Assembly (NCBI GenBank): GCA_041675505.1
Contig: JBAYTR010000002.1
Location: forward strand, 124,001 to 188,000
Origin: JAGPCK01 sp041675505
Lineage (GTDB): Bacteria; Bacteroidota; Bacteroidia; UKL13-3
Length of the DNA: 64,000 bases
Direction: 5' to 3'
The notes beneath the pieces were generated by a model. The model was given only the letters and a program-made list of their open reading frames with translations, made no database searches and was not told where the DNA came from. The translations under genes and the position numbers were made by a program. Every line of letters begins with the position of its first letter. The first letter of the stretch is position 1. Below, one piece after another: positions 40,313-48,929 of the stretch.

Positions 40313-41350
40313 ATGTATAAGTTAATTCTGAGGTTTCTTTTTCTGTTTAACCCCGAGCGGGCACACTATTTATCTCTCGACATTTTCAGGTTTACGTTAA
40401 AAATTCCGCTACTCAATCGGTTGATAAAAGTTTTGGTAGGGATACGAAAAAATGAGGCTCCGGTAGAATTTCTGGGGCTAAAGTTTAAAAACTGCGTTGG
40501 TTTGGCTGCCGGTTTTGACAAAGACGCCAGGTACATTCATGAATTTGCTGCGATGGGTTTTGGCTTTATTGAAGTGGGTACAGTTACACCGCTGCCACAA
40601 CCCGGCAATGAACAACCACGCTTATTCCGCTTAATTTCTGACAAAGGTATTATTAACCGCATGGGCTTTAACAACCTGGGAGTTGACCCTATGGTCGGGC
40701 GATTAAAGAACAGACCTGAAGGAATTATCATTGGAGGCAACATAGGCAAAAACAAAAGCACACCGAATGAAGATGCGGTTAAAGATTATGAAATTTGCTT
40801 TACTAAGCTGTACGACTATGTAGATTATTTTGTGGTAAATGTAAGTTCACCCAACACACCCGGACTAAGGGAATTACAGGAAAAAGAACCTTTACAAAAG
40901 CTGTTACAGCATCTTCTTGACATCAGGAAACAATACGTAGAAAATGGTAAAATCAAAAAACCTGTTTTGTTGAAAATTGCTCCTGATTTAACTCACTCCC
41001 AACTAGATGACATCATAGAGATTGTTAAAACTATACAGCTTGATGGCCTTGTGGCCACCAACACCACAATTGGGCGCAAGGGCTTAAAAACTGCTGCAGG
41101 CGAAATTGAAAAGATTGGTGCCGGAGGTTTAAGCGGAGAACCCGTAGAGGAAATTTCAACAGAAGTTATTGCTTACCTGCATCAGCAAAGTAAAGGCAGC
41201 ATACCCATTATAGGCGTAGGTGGAATTCATGATGGATCATCGGCCCAGCGCAAGTTCAAAGCAGGTGCTCAACTGCTGCAGGTGTATAGCGGATTTATCT
41301 ATGAGGGGCCAGCATTAATCAGTGAAATTATTGAAGCCCGAAAAAGGTAA
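40313..41350 (+). CDS. pyrD: Dihydroorotate dehydrogenase (quinone), class 2
   Basis: 345 residues from the ATG at 40313. The N-terminal helical membrane-association segment (M-Y-K-L-I-L-R-F-L-F-L-F-N-P-E-R-A-H) marks class 2. FMN and substrate motifs: A-A-G-F-D-K-D, E-V-G-T-V-T-P-L-P-Q-P-G-N, N-R-M-G-F-N-N-L-G, N-V-S-S-P-N-T-P-G-L-R with the catalytic Ser, L-K-I-A-P-D-L, and N-T-T near 245. It oxidises dihydroorotate to orotate in pyrimidine synthesis using quinone. pyrC-type dihydroorotase is in the window at 51 kb. A degenerate CAATTTTG lies 6 bases before the ATG. Confidence 0.97.
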   Translation: MYKLILRFLFLFNPERAHYLSLDIFRFTLKIPLLNRLIKVLVGIRKNEAPVEFLGLKFKNCVGLAAGFDKDARYIHEFAAMGFGFIEVGTVTPLPQPGNEQPRLFRLISDKGIINRMGFNNLGVDPMVGRLKNRPEGIIIGGNIGKNKSTPNEDAVKDYEICFTKLYDYVDYFVVNVSSPNTPGLRELQEKEPLQKLLQHLLDIRKQYVENGKIKKPVLLKIAPDLTHSQLDDIIEIVKTIQLDGLVATNTTIGRKGLKTAAGEIEKIGAGGLSGEPVEEISTEVIAYLHQQSKGSIPIIGVGGIHDGSSAQRKFKAGAQLLQVYSGFIYEGPALISEIIEARKR

Positions 41351-41415
41351 TTTTACCTGCCCAGCAAAGTAAACAGAGGTGGGTAACTTCTCCCTGTTAT
41401 TGATGCTGTGAAGGT

Positions 41416-41423
41416 TAATTTTG
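41416..41423 (+). promoter_or_regulatory. -7 element TAATTTTG of ftsK
   Basis: Exact TAnnTTTG, 22 bases before the ATG at 41446. No -33 TTG at the usual spacing. Confidence 0.4.
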
Positions 41424-41445
41424 TTGTGCTGCCTTATGCATATTG

Positions 41446-44061
41446 ATGGCTAAAAAATCAAACCACGAAAACAAGGAGAATGCCTACATTTCAGAAGAAC
41501 CTGAAATGAAAAGTGCCGTCCCTCCTGCCCCCGCACCAAAGCCCGGGAGCAATAAAACTGTTGCTTTTTTGAAAGATGAGCGACTGATTAAAATATGGGG
41601 GCTGTTTTCCCTGCTGCTTTCAATCTACTTTTTTGTAGCTTTTTTATCGTATCTGTTTTCGTGGAAAACTGACCAGAGTCTGGTAACGGGAATGGGTGTA
41701 CGTGATTTTTTCACCATCAACCCGGATGCAGCTGACAACTGGTTGGGCATGTTGGGGGCTATGGTGGCTCACCTCTTTATTTACAAGGGATTCGGATTAG
41801 CCTCTTTTGCTTTTGTATTGCTGTTTTTTGTTTCTGGTTTCAATACTTTGTTTCAAACACAACTGCTACCGGTTAAACGTATACTTCAACACACCTTTTT
41901 TATTCTCATTTGGCTTTCAGTAACATTTGGTTTCATTTTTAACAACAGCTGGGAAGTACTGGGTGGTGCATTTGGGCATCAAGGTTTTATGTGGCTCAAA
42001 GGCATAGTGGGAACCATAGGTACATTCTTCATTTTGCTGTTTTACGCGTTGGTATATCTGGTTGTGGTATTCAATATTAATTTCCCGAAAGCGAACCTGA
42101 AAGCATCAAAAACAGAAGTCGCTTTAGAAGAAGAAAGCACAAAAGAAGAAATATCTGAACCGGTTCCTGTAAACAACAGCAAAAAGGGCAACAGCTTCTC
42201 TGAAACCGATACTGAACAACCGCCATGGGAAGAGGAAACTACAAAAGAAGAGATTGCTTTCGTAGTAAAACAAGCCGAGGAAGCAAAGCCTGTAAGCGTA
42301 CAACAGCCAAAAGTTAATATTGCACCTGAAATTATTTTACCTAAAGAAGAAGCCCCTTCTGAGATTGAAATAACTGAAAACATTATCGAAGAAGAAGAGG
42401 AAACAGTTGAACCTGTTGAGCAACCTGCACAAATTAACAGCAGCATCAACACCGGTGAAATTACTTTGAATGTACAAAACAACTTGGCACAGGAAGAAGA
42501 AACACTAACAGAAGATAGTCTGGAACACATTGGGTTGAATGAACCCTATGACCCCACACTGGAACTGTCCAGCTATAAATTCCCTACATTAGATTTACTT
42601 ACCGAATATCCCGACAATAAAGGCCGGGTAAGTGATGAGGAGCTTAAAGAAAAAACCAACCTCATCATTGAAACCCTTCGCAACTACAACATTGAAATTA
42701 AAAAGATTCAGGCTACAGTGGGCCCCACAGTAACCTTGTATGAGATTATTCCTGTTGAGGGTACGCGTATTGCCAAAATCAAAAATCTGGAAGATGATAT
42801 TGCATTGAGTCTGGCAGCTTTAGGGATACGCATAATTGCTCCTATGCCCGGCAAAGGTACCATTGGTATTGAGGTACCTAATATCAACAAAGCCGTTGTG
42901 TCCATCCGCTCTGTACTTTCCAGTCCTAAGTTTACGGAAGCTGATATGGACCTGCCCATCGCTTTGGGACGAACCATTACCAATGAAGTGTATGTAGTGG
43001 ATTTAGCCAAAATGCCTCACTTGCTAATGGCAGGTGCTACAGGTCAGGGAAAATCAGTTGGTTTGAATACCGTGTTGATTTCATTGCTGTACCGCAAACA
43101 TCCCTCATCGGTAAAGTTTGTTCTGGTTGACCCGAAAAAAGTGGAACTTAGTATTTACAAAACCATTGAACGTCACTTTCTGGCAAAGTTACCCGGTGAA
43201 GGAGAAGCCATTATAACCGATACTAAAAAAGTAATCAATACGCTCAACTCCTTGTGCATTGAAATGGATGCACGGTACGATTTACTCAAAGATGCTCAGG
43301 TACGTAACATCAAAGAGTACAATGCGAAATTTATTGAACGAAGATTAAACCCTAACAACGGTCATCGCTTCTTACCATTTGTGGTAGTAGTAATTGACGA
43401 ATTGGCCGATTTGATGATGACAGCCGGTAAAGAAGTAGAACATCCCATTGCACGTTTAGCTCAACTGGCCCGTGCAATTGGTATTCACCTTATACTGGCC
43501 ACCCAGCGCCCATCAGTAAATATTATTACAGGTACCATTAAGGCGAACTTCCCTGCCCGACTGGCTTTCCGCGTTTCATCGAAAATAGACTCCCGCACAA
43601 TTTTGGATGCCAACGGAGCAGATCAGCTTATTGGTAAAGGTGATATGTTATACTCCAACGGCAATGATTTGGTGCGGTTGCAGTGTGCTTTTGTTGATAC
43701 GCCTGAGGTAGACAAAGTGGCGGAGTACATTGGCTCTCAAAGAGGTTATCCGGATGCATACATTTTGCCTGAAGTAAAAGATGAGAGCAGTGAAAATAGT
43801 GGTGGCGGAGATTTTGACCCCAATGACAGGGATGCATTATTTGAAGAAGCTGCACGCATCATTGTTCAGCACCAGCAGGGTTCTACCTCACTTTTACAAA
43901 GAAGATTAAAACTAGGGTATAACAGAGCCGGACGGTTGATAGACCAACTGGAACAAGCCGGCATAGTAGGCTCATTTGAAGGAAGCAAAGCACGCGAAGT
44001 TTTAATTCCTGATGAATACGCTTTGGAACAATTATTGAAAAACATTGACAATCCATCCTGA
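41446..44061 (+). CDS. ftsK: DNA translocase FtsK
   Basis: 871 residues from the ATG at 41446; a TTG directly before it is open. Four membrane segments lie at about residues 45-200. A 170-residue acidic linker rich in Glu and Pro follows. The motor has an alpha domain (near 375-450), Walker A G-A-T-G-Q-G-K-S near 530, Walker B V-V-V-I-D-E-L-A-D near 645 and A-T-Q-R-P-S-V-N-I-I-T-G. A C-terminal winged-helix gamma domain (S-L-L-Q-R-R-L-K-L-G-Y-N-R-A near 810) reads KOPS-like sites. It moves chromosome termini through the division septum. Two bases upstream of the lolA-like gene, a common pairing in this phylum. Confidence 0.96.
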   Translation: MAKKSNHENKENAYISEEPEMKSAVPPAPAPKPGSNKTVAFLKDERLIKIWGLFSLLLSIYFFVAFLSYLFSWKTDQSLVTGMGVRDFFTINPDAADNWLGMLGAMVAHLFIYKGFGLASFAFVLLFFVSGFNTLFQTQLLPVKRILQHTFFILIWLSVTFGFIFNNSWEVLGGAFGHQGFMWLKGIVGTIGTFFILLFYALVYLVVVFNINFPKANLKASKTEVALEEESTKEEISEPVPVNNSKKGNSFSETDTEQPPWEEETTKEEIAFVVKQAEEAKPVSVQQPKVNIAPEIILPKEEAPSEIEITENIIEEEEETVEPVEQPAQINSSINTGEITLNVQNNLAQEEETLTEDSLEHIGLNEPYDPTLELSSYKFPTLDLLTEYPDNKGRVSDEELKEKTNLIIETLRNYNIEIKKIQATVGPTVTLYEIIPVEGTRIAKIKNLEDDIALSLAALGIRIIAPMPGKGTIGIEVPNINKAVVSIRSVLSSPKFTEADMDLPIALGRTITNEVYVVDLAKMPHLLMAGATGQGKSVGLNTVLISLLYRKHPSSVKFVLVDPKKVELSIYKTIERHFLAKLPGEGEAIITDTKKVINTLNSLCIEMDARYDLLKDAQVRNIKEYNAKFIERRLNPNNGHRFLPFVVVVIDELADLMMTAGKEVEHPIARLAQLARAIGIHLILATQRPSVNIITGTIKANFPARLAFRVSSKIDSRTILDANGADQLIGKGDMLYSNGNDLVRLQCAFVDTPEVDKVAEYIGSQRGYPDAYILPEVKDESSENSGGGDFDPNDRDALFEEAARIIVQHQQGSTSLLQRRLKLGYNRAGRLIDQLEQAGIVGSFEGSKAREVLIPDEYALEQLLKNIDNPS

Positions 44062-44063
44062 CA

Positions 44064-44801
44064 ATGAACATGACACGATTTTTTATATCCGCTTTTTTGC
44101 TATCCACATTCTTGGTTTCTTTTAGCCAGCAACCTAAACCTAAAGGGAAACAAGCCCGTCAACAAAAACGTGTAGAGCGCAAACAGTCAAAAACAACCCA
44201 GTCAGGTCCCGCAGAAACAAATGATAAAAAGGCAGAGAAAATTCTGGATGCTGTAAGCAAAAAATACAAAGCCAATAAAACCTTTCAGGCTAAATTCACT
44301 TACTCGATAGAAAACAAAGCCGACAACATTAAGGAAAACCAAAGCGGTACCATTAGCACCAGCGGTTCCAGCTTTAGGGTGGAAATAGCCGGACAAGAAA
44401 TTTTTTCTGACGGAAAAGTCATTTACACCTACAACAAAGAAGTAAACGAGGTATCTATTAATAACTATTCACCCAAAGATGCTGATATCAATCCATCTGA
44501 AATTTTCACCATGTATCAAAAAGGATTTTTATACCGATTGATTGATGAAAAAACCGAAGGGGGAAAAGTGGTACAAAATCTGGAACTCACACCCAAAGAC
44601 AAAAAGAAAACTTTTTTCAAAGTGAAAGTAACAGTAGATAAAGCAGCCAGCCAGATTATACGTTCAGTTATTTACGACAAAAACGGTAACATCTATACTT
44701 ACAACGTTACGAAACAAACAGCTAACCCTAAGTTGGATAAAAGCTACTTTGTATTCGATAAGAAAAAATATCCCGGAGTACAGGTAGTAGATTTGAGGTA
44801 A
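44064..44801 (+). CDS. LolA-like outer-membrane lipoprotein carrier protein
   Basis: 245 residues. A signal peptide ends V-S-F-S-Q at about residue 21. It is followed by an unusual 45-residue segment very rich in Lys, Gln, Arg, Thr and Ser before the LolA fold begins (A-E-K-I-L-D-A-V-S-K-K-Y-K). The core has F-Q-A-K-F-T-Y-S-I, G-T-I-S-T-S-G-S-S-F-R and N-G-N-I-Y-T-Y-N-V-T. LolA carries lipoproteins across the periplasm. No LolB is known in the phylum. Two bases after ftsK. Confidence 0.85.
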   Translation: MNMTRFFISAFLLSTFLVSFSQQPKPKGKQARQQKRVERKQSKTTQSGPAETNDKKAEKILDAVSKKYKANKTFQAKFTYSIENKADNIKENQSGTISTSGSSFRVEIAGQEIFSDGKVIYTYNKEVNEVSINNYSPKDADINPSEIFTMYQKGFLYRLIDEKTEGGKVVQNLELTPKDKKKTFFKVKVTVDKAASQIIRSVIYDKNGNIYTYNVTKQTANPKLDKSYFVFDKKKYPGVQVVDLR

Positions 44802-44802
44802 T

Positions 44803-45351
44803 TTATTTTGCAATAAACCTGATAATGCTATGGTAGCGTTTGGGTTTAAGCAAAGTAATATTCTGAACTGTGTTTATCTCCAAAACACTATCACAATGCC
44901 AGTGAATTTCTTGTTCAATTCCGTAAAGGAGGTTTTTGCTTTTTCTGAAAGCATAAATCTGCCTCACCCTATCAGTACCTGAATATCGGGTAATGCGCAT
45001 TTGTCTAACAGGCAATTTTTCGTCAATGGCTAAATAGGTAGTTTGCTCTCCGGCTTCAGTTTGTTTGGTGCTAGCAGTAAACGATGTTTTCCAGGAAGGT
45101 TTGTTGATATCCATTTGCTTCACAATCTCCATATCCTCTTTCAAAAAAGCTGCCGGTGTGAGCATTGTTTCTGTTTGTCCGTTAAATTCAACTGTTTTTT
45201 CCAACCTTACGTTGACAGTGTCCAAATTTAAAAATGAACTGTCGGCAAAAGCAGCTAAATCAAAATAAGCCTTTGGTAAATCAGCTGCCTTTTCGCCTGA
45301 GCAACCTATGAGCGATAATGCTACCGAGAAAAATATAATGCGATTAATCAT
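44803..45351 (-). CDS. Lipoprotein of unknown function after gpmI
   Basis: 182 residues starting with a lipoprotein signal (S-L-I-G-C, Cys at about 17). The mature part has beta-rich segments such as N-V-R-L-E-K-T-V-E-F-N-G-Q-T-E-T-M and K-S-K-N-L-L-Y-G-I-E-Q-E-I-H-W. I do not recognise the family. The start ATG follows the gpmI stop with no spacer, so it is probably coupled to gpmI. The stop lies one base from the convergent lolA-like stop, leaving no room for a terminator. Confidence 0.7.
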   Translation of the reverse strand: MINRIIFFSVALSLIGCSGEKAADLPKAYFDLAAFADSSFLNLDTVNVRLEKTVEFNGQTETMLTPAAFLKEDMEIVKQMDINKPSWKTSFTASTKQTEAGEQTTYLAIDEKLPVRQMRITRYSGTDRVRQIYAFRKSKNLLYGIEQEIHWHCDSVLEINTVQNITLLKPKRYHSIIRFIAK

Positions 45352-46866
45352 TTAGCTGAGCATTGATTTACCGGTCATCTCAGCAGGCTGCACCACTCCC
45401 ATCAAATCAAGAATGGAAGGAGCCACATCTGCCAGTATGCCGTTGTGAACTTTTCTGGATTTATCGGTACAAATACACCAAACCGGATTTGTGGTGTGTG
45501 CTGTATTGGGTGTACCGTCATCATTAATCATAAAATCAGCATTCCCGTGATCGGCAATTATCAATGCGCTGTAGCCTTGCTCCTGTGCAGTATGCACTAC
45601 GAGCTTCAAACAATCATCCACTTTTTTAATGGCTTTCATTACTGCATTAAAATCACCGGTGTGGCCCACCATATCGGGGTTGGCAAAATTCACAACTACA
45701 AACTCAAACCCTTTCTTAAGAGCATCCAGCGTGGCATTGCATACATCTTCTGCGCTCATTTCGGGTTGTAAATCGTAGGTGGCCACTTTGGGCGAGGGAC
45801 ACATTGATCGTTCTTCTCTCTGAAAAGGCACTTCTCTTCCTCCTGAGAAAAAGAACGTAACGTGCGGATATTTTTCTGTCTCTGCAATGCGCATTTGTGT
45901 GAGTTTGTTCTTTTCCAATACCTCACCTAAAGTCATTTGCAGGTTATCTTCCTTAAACACTACGTTTACATTTTCGTATGTGTTATCGTAATTGGTCATG
46001 GTTACATAATGCAATTTCAACTTGTGCATATTGAACTCATGAAAATCTTGTTGAGTAAGAGCAGTTGTAATCTGGCGGCCTCGATCGGTTCTGAAATTAA
46101 AACAAATCACCACATCGTCTTCAGCAATGGTAGCCAGCGGTTGATTCTTTCCATCAACACAGATAATAGGCTTGATGAACTCATCTGTTACGCCCTCACT
46201 GTATGAATGCTCAATACTTTGAAGCACGTCTTGGGTATGCACTCCGATACCATTTACCATTGCATCATAAGCCAGTTTCACCCGCTCCCAGCGTTTATCT
46301 CTGTCCATCGCATAATAGCGCCCTACTACTGAAGCAATTTTAGCGTGGGTGGATGAGGTAGCTTCCATCAAGTGTTTCAGATAATTTTCTCCTCCTTTGG
46401 GATCAGTATCACGTCCATCAGTAAACGCATGAATAAACACATTCTGAAGTTGATTTTCCTCGCACAATCGGCACAAACCAATGAGGTGCTCAATATGGGA
46501 GTGTACGCCTCCGTCAGAAACCAAACCGATTAAGTGTACCTTTTTATTGTTGCTTTTTGCATAATCAATTGCATTCAAAATTGCGGGGTTACTGTGAATG
46601 GTTCGTTCTCTGAATGCCTTATTAATGAGTACCAGATTCTGATACACCACTCTGCCCGCACCAATGTTGAGGTGGCCCACTTCCGAATTCCCCATCTGCC
46701 CTTCAGGCAACCCTACGTTCTCTCCGTCAGTTCGCAACTGAGCATAAGGGTAGTTCTGTAACAACTGATTAAAAAATGCGGGCTGGGCCTTGTATATGGC
46801 ATTGGAATTATCTTCACGACCTTTTCCCCAACCATCCAGAATTACTAAAAGTGCTTTGCGGGTCAT
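45352..46866 (-). CDS. gpmI: 2,3-bisphosphoglycerate-independent phosphoglycerate mutase
   Basis: 504 residues of the alkaline-phosphatase superfamily. Metal and catalytic motifs: L-V-I-L-D-G-W-G near residue 6, G-Q-M-G-N-S-E-V-G-H-L-N-I-G-A-G-R near 57 with the phosphoserine, H-A-F-T-D-G-R-D-T near 145, F-N-F-R-T-D-R-G-R near 255, N-F-A-N-P-D-M-V-G-H-T-G near 395 and A-D-H-G-N-A-D near 440. It interconverts 3- and 2-phosphoglycerate in glycolysis. A TACCTTTG box lies 4 bases upstream of the ATG. Confidence 0.97.
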   Translation of the reverse strand: MTRKALLVILDGWGKGREDNSNAIYKAQPAFFNQLLQNYPYAQLRTDGENVGLPEGQMGNSEVGHLNIGAGRVVYQNLVLINKAFRERTIHSNPAILNAIDYAKSNNKKVHLIGLVSDGGVHSHIEHLIGLCRLCEENQLQNVFIHAFTDGRDTDPKGGENYLKHLMEATSSTHAKIASVVGRYYAMDRDKRWERVKLAYDAMVNGIGVHTQDVLQSIEHSYSEGVTDEFIKPIICVDGKNQPLATIAEDDVVICFNFRTDRGRQITTALTQQDFHEFNMHKLKLHYVTMTNYDNTYENVNVVFKEDNLQMTLGEVLEKNKLTQMRIAETEKYPHVTFFFSGGREVPFQREERSMCPSPKVATYDLQPEMSAEDVCNATLDALKKGFEFVVVNFANPDMVGHTGDFNAVMKAIKKVDDCLKLVVHTAQEQGYSALIIADHGNADFMINDDGTPNTAHTTNPVWCICTDKSRKVHNGILADVAPSILDLMGVVQPAEMTGKSMLS

Positions 46867-46870
46867 GTGG

Positions 46871-46878
46871 CAAAGGTA
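46871..46878 (-). promoter_or_regulatory. -7 element TACCTTTG of gpmI
   Basis: Exact TAnnTTTG on the minus strand, 4 bases before the ATG at 46866. The predicted mRNA is leaderless. Confidence 0.55.
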
Positions 46879-46916
46879 TTAAAAAAAGTATTGGCCGGCA
46901 GGTGAAATACAAGTTC

Positions 46917-46947
46917 TTGCGAACTTACATCACAACTTCTACATTTG
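46917..46947 (+). promoter_or_regulatory. Promoter of the secreted-protein gene at 46954
   Basis: -33 TTG (46917-46919), a 20-base spacer, and an exact -7 TACATTTG (46940-46947), 6 bases before the ATG at 46954. Divergent from the gpmI promoter 40 bases away. Confidence 0.65.
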
Positions 46948-46953
46948 CCGTTA

Positions 46954-47967
46954 ATGAACAAGATGCCGTTGACATTGTTGCTTTTGTGTTTGCCACTTCT
47001 GGTGTGGTCGCAAAAGAAACATGCCGTTGTTACTTATGCCGTGAATAAATTTAAAGTTCAAGTTTACAGCAGCACATGGGAGAAAGAGAACGACATAGTA
47101 GTAAATATTGCAGATTTAAAAGGTTCCCCCACAGCTGAGAACTACCATACCACCGGGGCTTTACGCAGCACGTATATTTCGTCTGACGGAAGTAGAATGT
47201 ACTTTTCACTGTATTATTTACCGTCTGAAACAGATGCTGATACCGTAAAGTGGACCGCATTATTTATGTATGAGTTTGCAACCAAAAAGATTAATCGTGT
47301 TGCCGAATTACCTCTCACCATGTACGTTCCCTGGGAATTGAATGAGGCAAGAAACACCCTGCTTTTGTATGACTACAACGAAGGCTGGGTAAAAGAAATA
47401 AGCCTGAACAGCAAGGAAAATAAAAGATTGTTTCCTGCTACGCTTCATTCAGGAAATTATCAATTGCTAAGTGACAGCACCCGATACAGTTTTATTTACG
47501 TATACCGTGACTCCATCTACAAAACAGATTATCATTTTTTAACTGAGCAAATTAAAAGCAACGTACTGTTTAATTATCCCGATTATTCAGGCTACCGAAA
47601 CGGAAATTTGTTAGTCTACAGCCTCCCCGGAAAAGGCAACCTCACCTACCTCATTACTCCGCAGCGCAGGCACATAAAATCTATTCCGCGTACCAATGAT
47701 TATGTTGCCTGGAAAGACGACAACCACCTTTACATTACCGAAGAAAATGCATTGTGTTTGTATAACCTGAAACTGGAAATGGTTAAATCATTTTATGTAG
47801 AGAAACCCTTTGTGATGCAAACACTGGAGAACGAACTACTTATTGCCTACACTAAAAACAAAGAACGCAGGTTTGCTATTGTAGACAACAACCTGACTAC
47901 ACTTACTGAACTGCCTGAGGTGTACGATAATTTTATTCAACTCATTACAACCTTCACTCAACCATGA
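46954..47967 (+). CDS. Secreted beta-rich protein of unknown function
   Basis: 337 residues from the ATG at 46954; an in-frame TTG at 46945 lies in the -7 box and is excluded. A signal peptide ends V-W-S-Q at about residue 20. The rest is a chain of short beta strands with regularly spaced Tyr and Trp (for example T-T-G-A-L-R-S-T-Y-I-S-S-D-G-S-R-M-Y-F-S-L-Y-Y and R-T-N-D-Y-V-A-W-K-D-D-N-H-L-Y-I-T-E), as in beta-propeller proteins. No enzymatic motif is visible. Its stop overlaps csaA by four bases. Confidence 0.65.
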   Translation: MNKMPLTLLLLCLPLLVWSQKKHAVVTYAVNKFKVQVYSSTWEKENDIVVNIADLKGSPTAENYHTTGALRSTYISSDGSRMYFSLYYLPSETDADTVKWTALFMYEFATKKINRVAELPLTMYVPWELNEARNTLLLYDYNEGWVKEISLNSKENKRLFPATLHSGNYQLLSDSTRYSFIYVYRDSIYKTDYHFLTEQIKSNVLFNYPDYSGYRNGNLLVYSLPGKGNLTYLITPQRRHIKSIPRTNDYVAWKDDNHLYITEENALCLYNLKLEMVKSFYVEKPFVMQTLENELLIAYTKNKERRFAIVDNNLTTLTELPEVYDNFIQLITTFTQP

Positions 47968-48302
47968 ACGAACTAAGCTGGACCGACTTTGAAAAGACCG
48001 ACCTGAGGGCAGGCACCATCACACGCGTGGAAGACTTCCCTGAAGCCCGTAAACCCGCTTACCAGATTTGGGTAGATTTTGGTGAAGAGCTGGGGATTAA
48101 AAAAACAAGTGCACAGGTTACTGCTTTGTACAGCAAAGAAGAACTTTTGGGCAAACAAATTATAGGTGTGGTGAACTTCCCACCCAAACAAATAGGTAAG
48201 TTTATTTCCGAGTTTTTGCTCACCGGATTTCCGGATGAAAACGGTCATGTGATTATTGCGCAAACAGAGCGAAAGGTGAAGAACGGTTTGAGGTTAGCCT
48301 GA
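47964..48302 (+). CDS. CsaA-like tRNA-binding-domain protein
   Basis: 112 residues, a single OB-fold tRNA-binding domain as in CsaA and the C-terminus of methionyl-tRNA synthetase. Motifs: D-L-R-A-G-T-I-T-R-V-E-D-F-P-E-A-R-K-P-A-Y at about 13-33, K-K-T-S-A-Q-V-T near 48, and V-V-N-F-P-P-K-Q-I-G near 70 with the final G-L-R-L-A. CsaA has chaperone- and tRNA-like binding activity; physiological role unsettled. ATG overlaps the stop of the secreted-protein gene (ATGA). Confidence 0.92.
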   Translation: MNELSWTDFEKTDLRAGTITRVEDFPEARKPAYQIWVDFGEELGIKKTSAQVTALYSKEELLGKQIIGVVNFPPKQIGKFISEFLLTGFPDENGHVIIAQTERKVKNGLRLA

Positions 48303-48359
48303 AGGGTTTTTATGTTATGAGAATACCTGATGACTCAAAATAAGTATCCTGTTTCCTTA

Positions 48360-48872
48360 CTACTTATGTTTAAGATGCAATTCCTTTCTTAGTGGTTTAT
48401 GAAAACTCTGGTGCTCTATTTCTTTGGAAAGCACACTGATGTTCCCGTCAATTTCAAGTATAGCCAAAGCCACGTTATCTATTGAAGAAACGCCATGCTC
48501 CCGCACTACAGCCTCCAGTTCATCTCGTGTAATTTTCTCTTTCGCCATGTTGTCCTCAATAAGGTTTCCCTTATAAACAAGCATAACCGGTTCGCCCTCA
48601 ATTAAACTTTTCACTTTTTTACTGCGGTACATTACCAACTTCAACAAGTAGTTAAGTATAAAAAGGCAAAGTGCTGCCAGCACCCCTCCTGCCAGGCTGG
48701 TATCGGGCCCAAGCATCGCATTTTGAACTGCATTACTGATAAGTAAGATAAATACTAAGTCTGTTACGGAAAGTTGGGACAACTCTTTTTTCCCAAAGAG
48801 GCGGATAGCAGCCACCATAAACAGGTAAACCACGGATGCCCTGAGGAGAATATCTGTAAAATTTTCCATCAT
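48360..48872 (-). CDS. DUF421 (YetF-type) membrane protein
   Basis: 170 residues. Three membrane segments lie at about 10-30, 38-56 and 62-80. The DUF421 core (G-K-K-E-L-S-Q-L-S-V-T-D-L-V-F-I-L-L-I-S-N-A-V-Q) precedes a soluble domain with E-G-E-P-V-M-L-V-Y-K-G and I-T-R-D-E-L-E-A-V-V-R-E-H-G. Homologues include YetF/YcaP, whose roles are not settled. The start may be the ATG at 48869, because CATATTTG (one base from consensus) ends 1 base before the first ATG and 4 before the second. Confidence 0.88.
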   Translation of the reverse strand: MMENFTDILLRASVVYLFMVAAIRLFGKKELSQLSVTDLVFILLISNAVQNAMLGPDTSLAGGVLAALCLFILNYLLKLVMYRSKKVKSLIEGEPVMLVYKGNLIEDNMAKEKITRDELEAVVREHGVSSIDNVALAILEIDGNISVLSKEIEHQSFHKPLRKELHLKHK

Positions 48873-48917
48873 ACAAATATGGTAAACAAATGCTGCAATG
48901 GTATGGAAAGCAATCAG

Positions 48918-48925
48918 TAAATTTG
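48918..48925 (+). promoter_or_regulatory. -7 element TAAATTTG
   Basis: Exact TAnnTTTG, 4 bases before the GTG start at 48930. Confidence 0.5.
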
Positions 48926-48929
48926 AACA

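Noticed and set aside
42042..42530. 162-codon minus-strand frame inside ftsK, rich in Ser and Cys
   Set aside because: It is the antisense of the Glu-rich linker codons (GAA/GAG give Ser/Phe in reverse), so it is a composition artefact.
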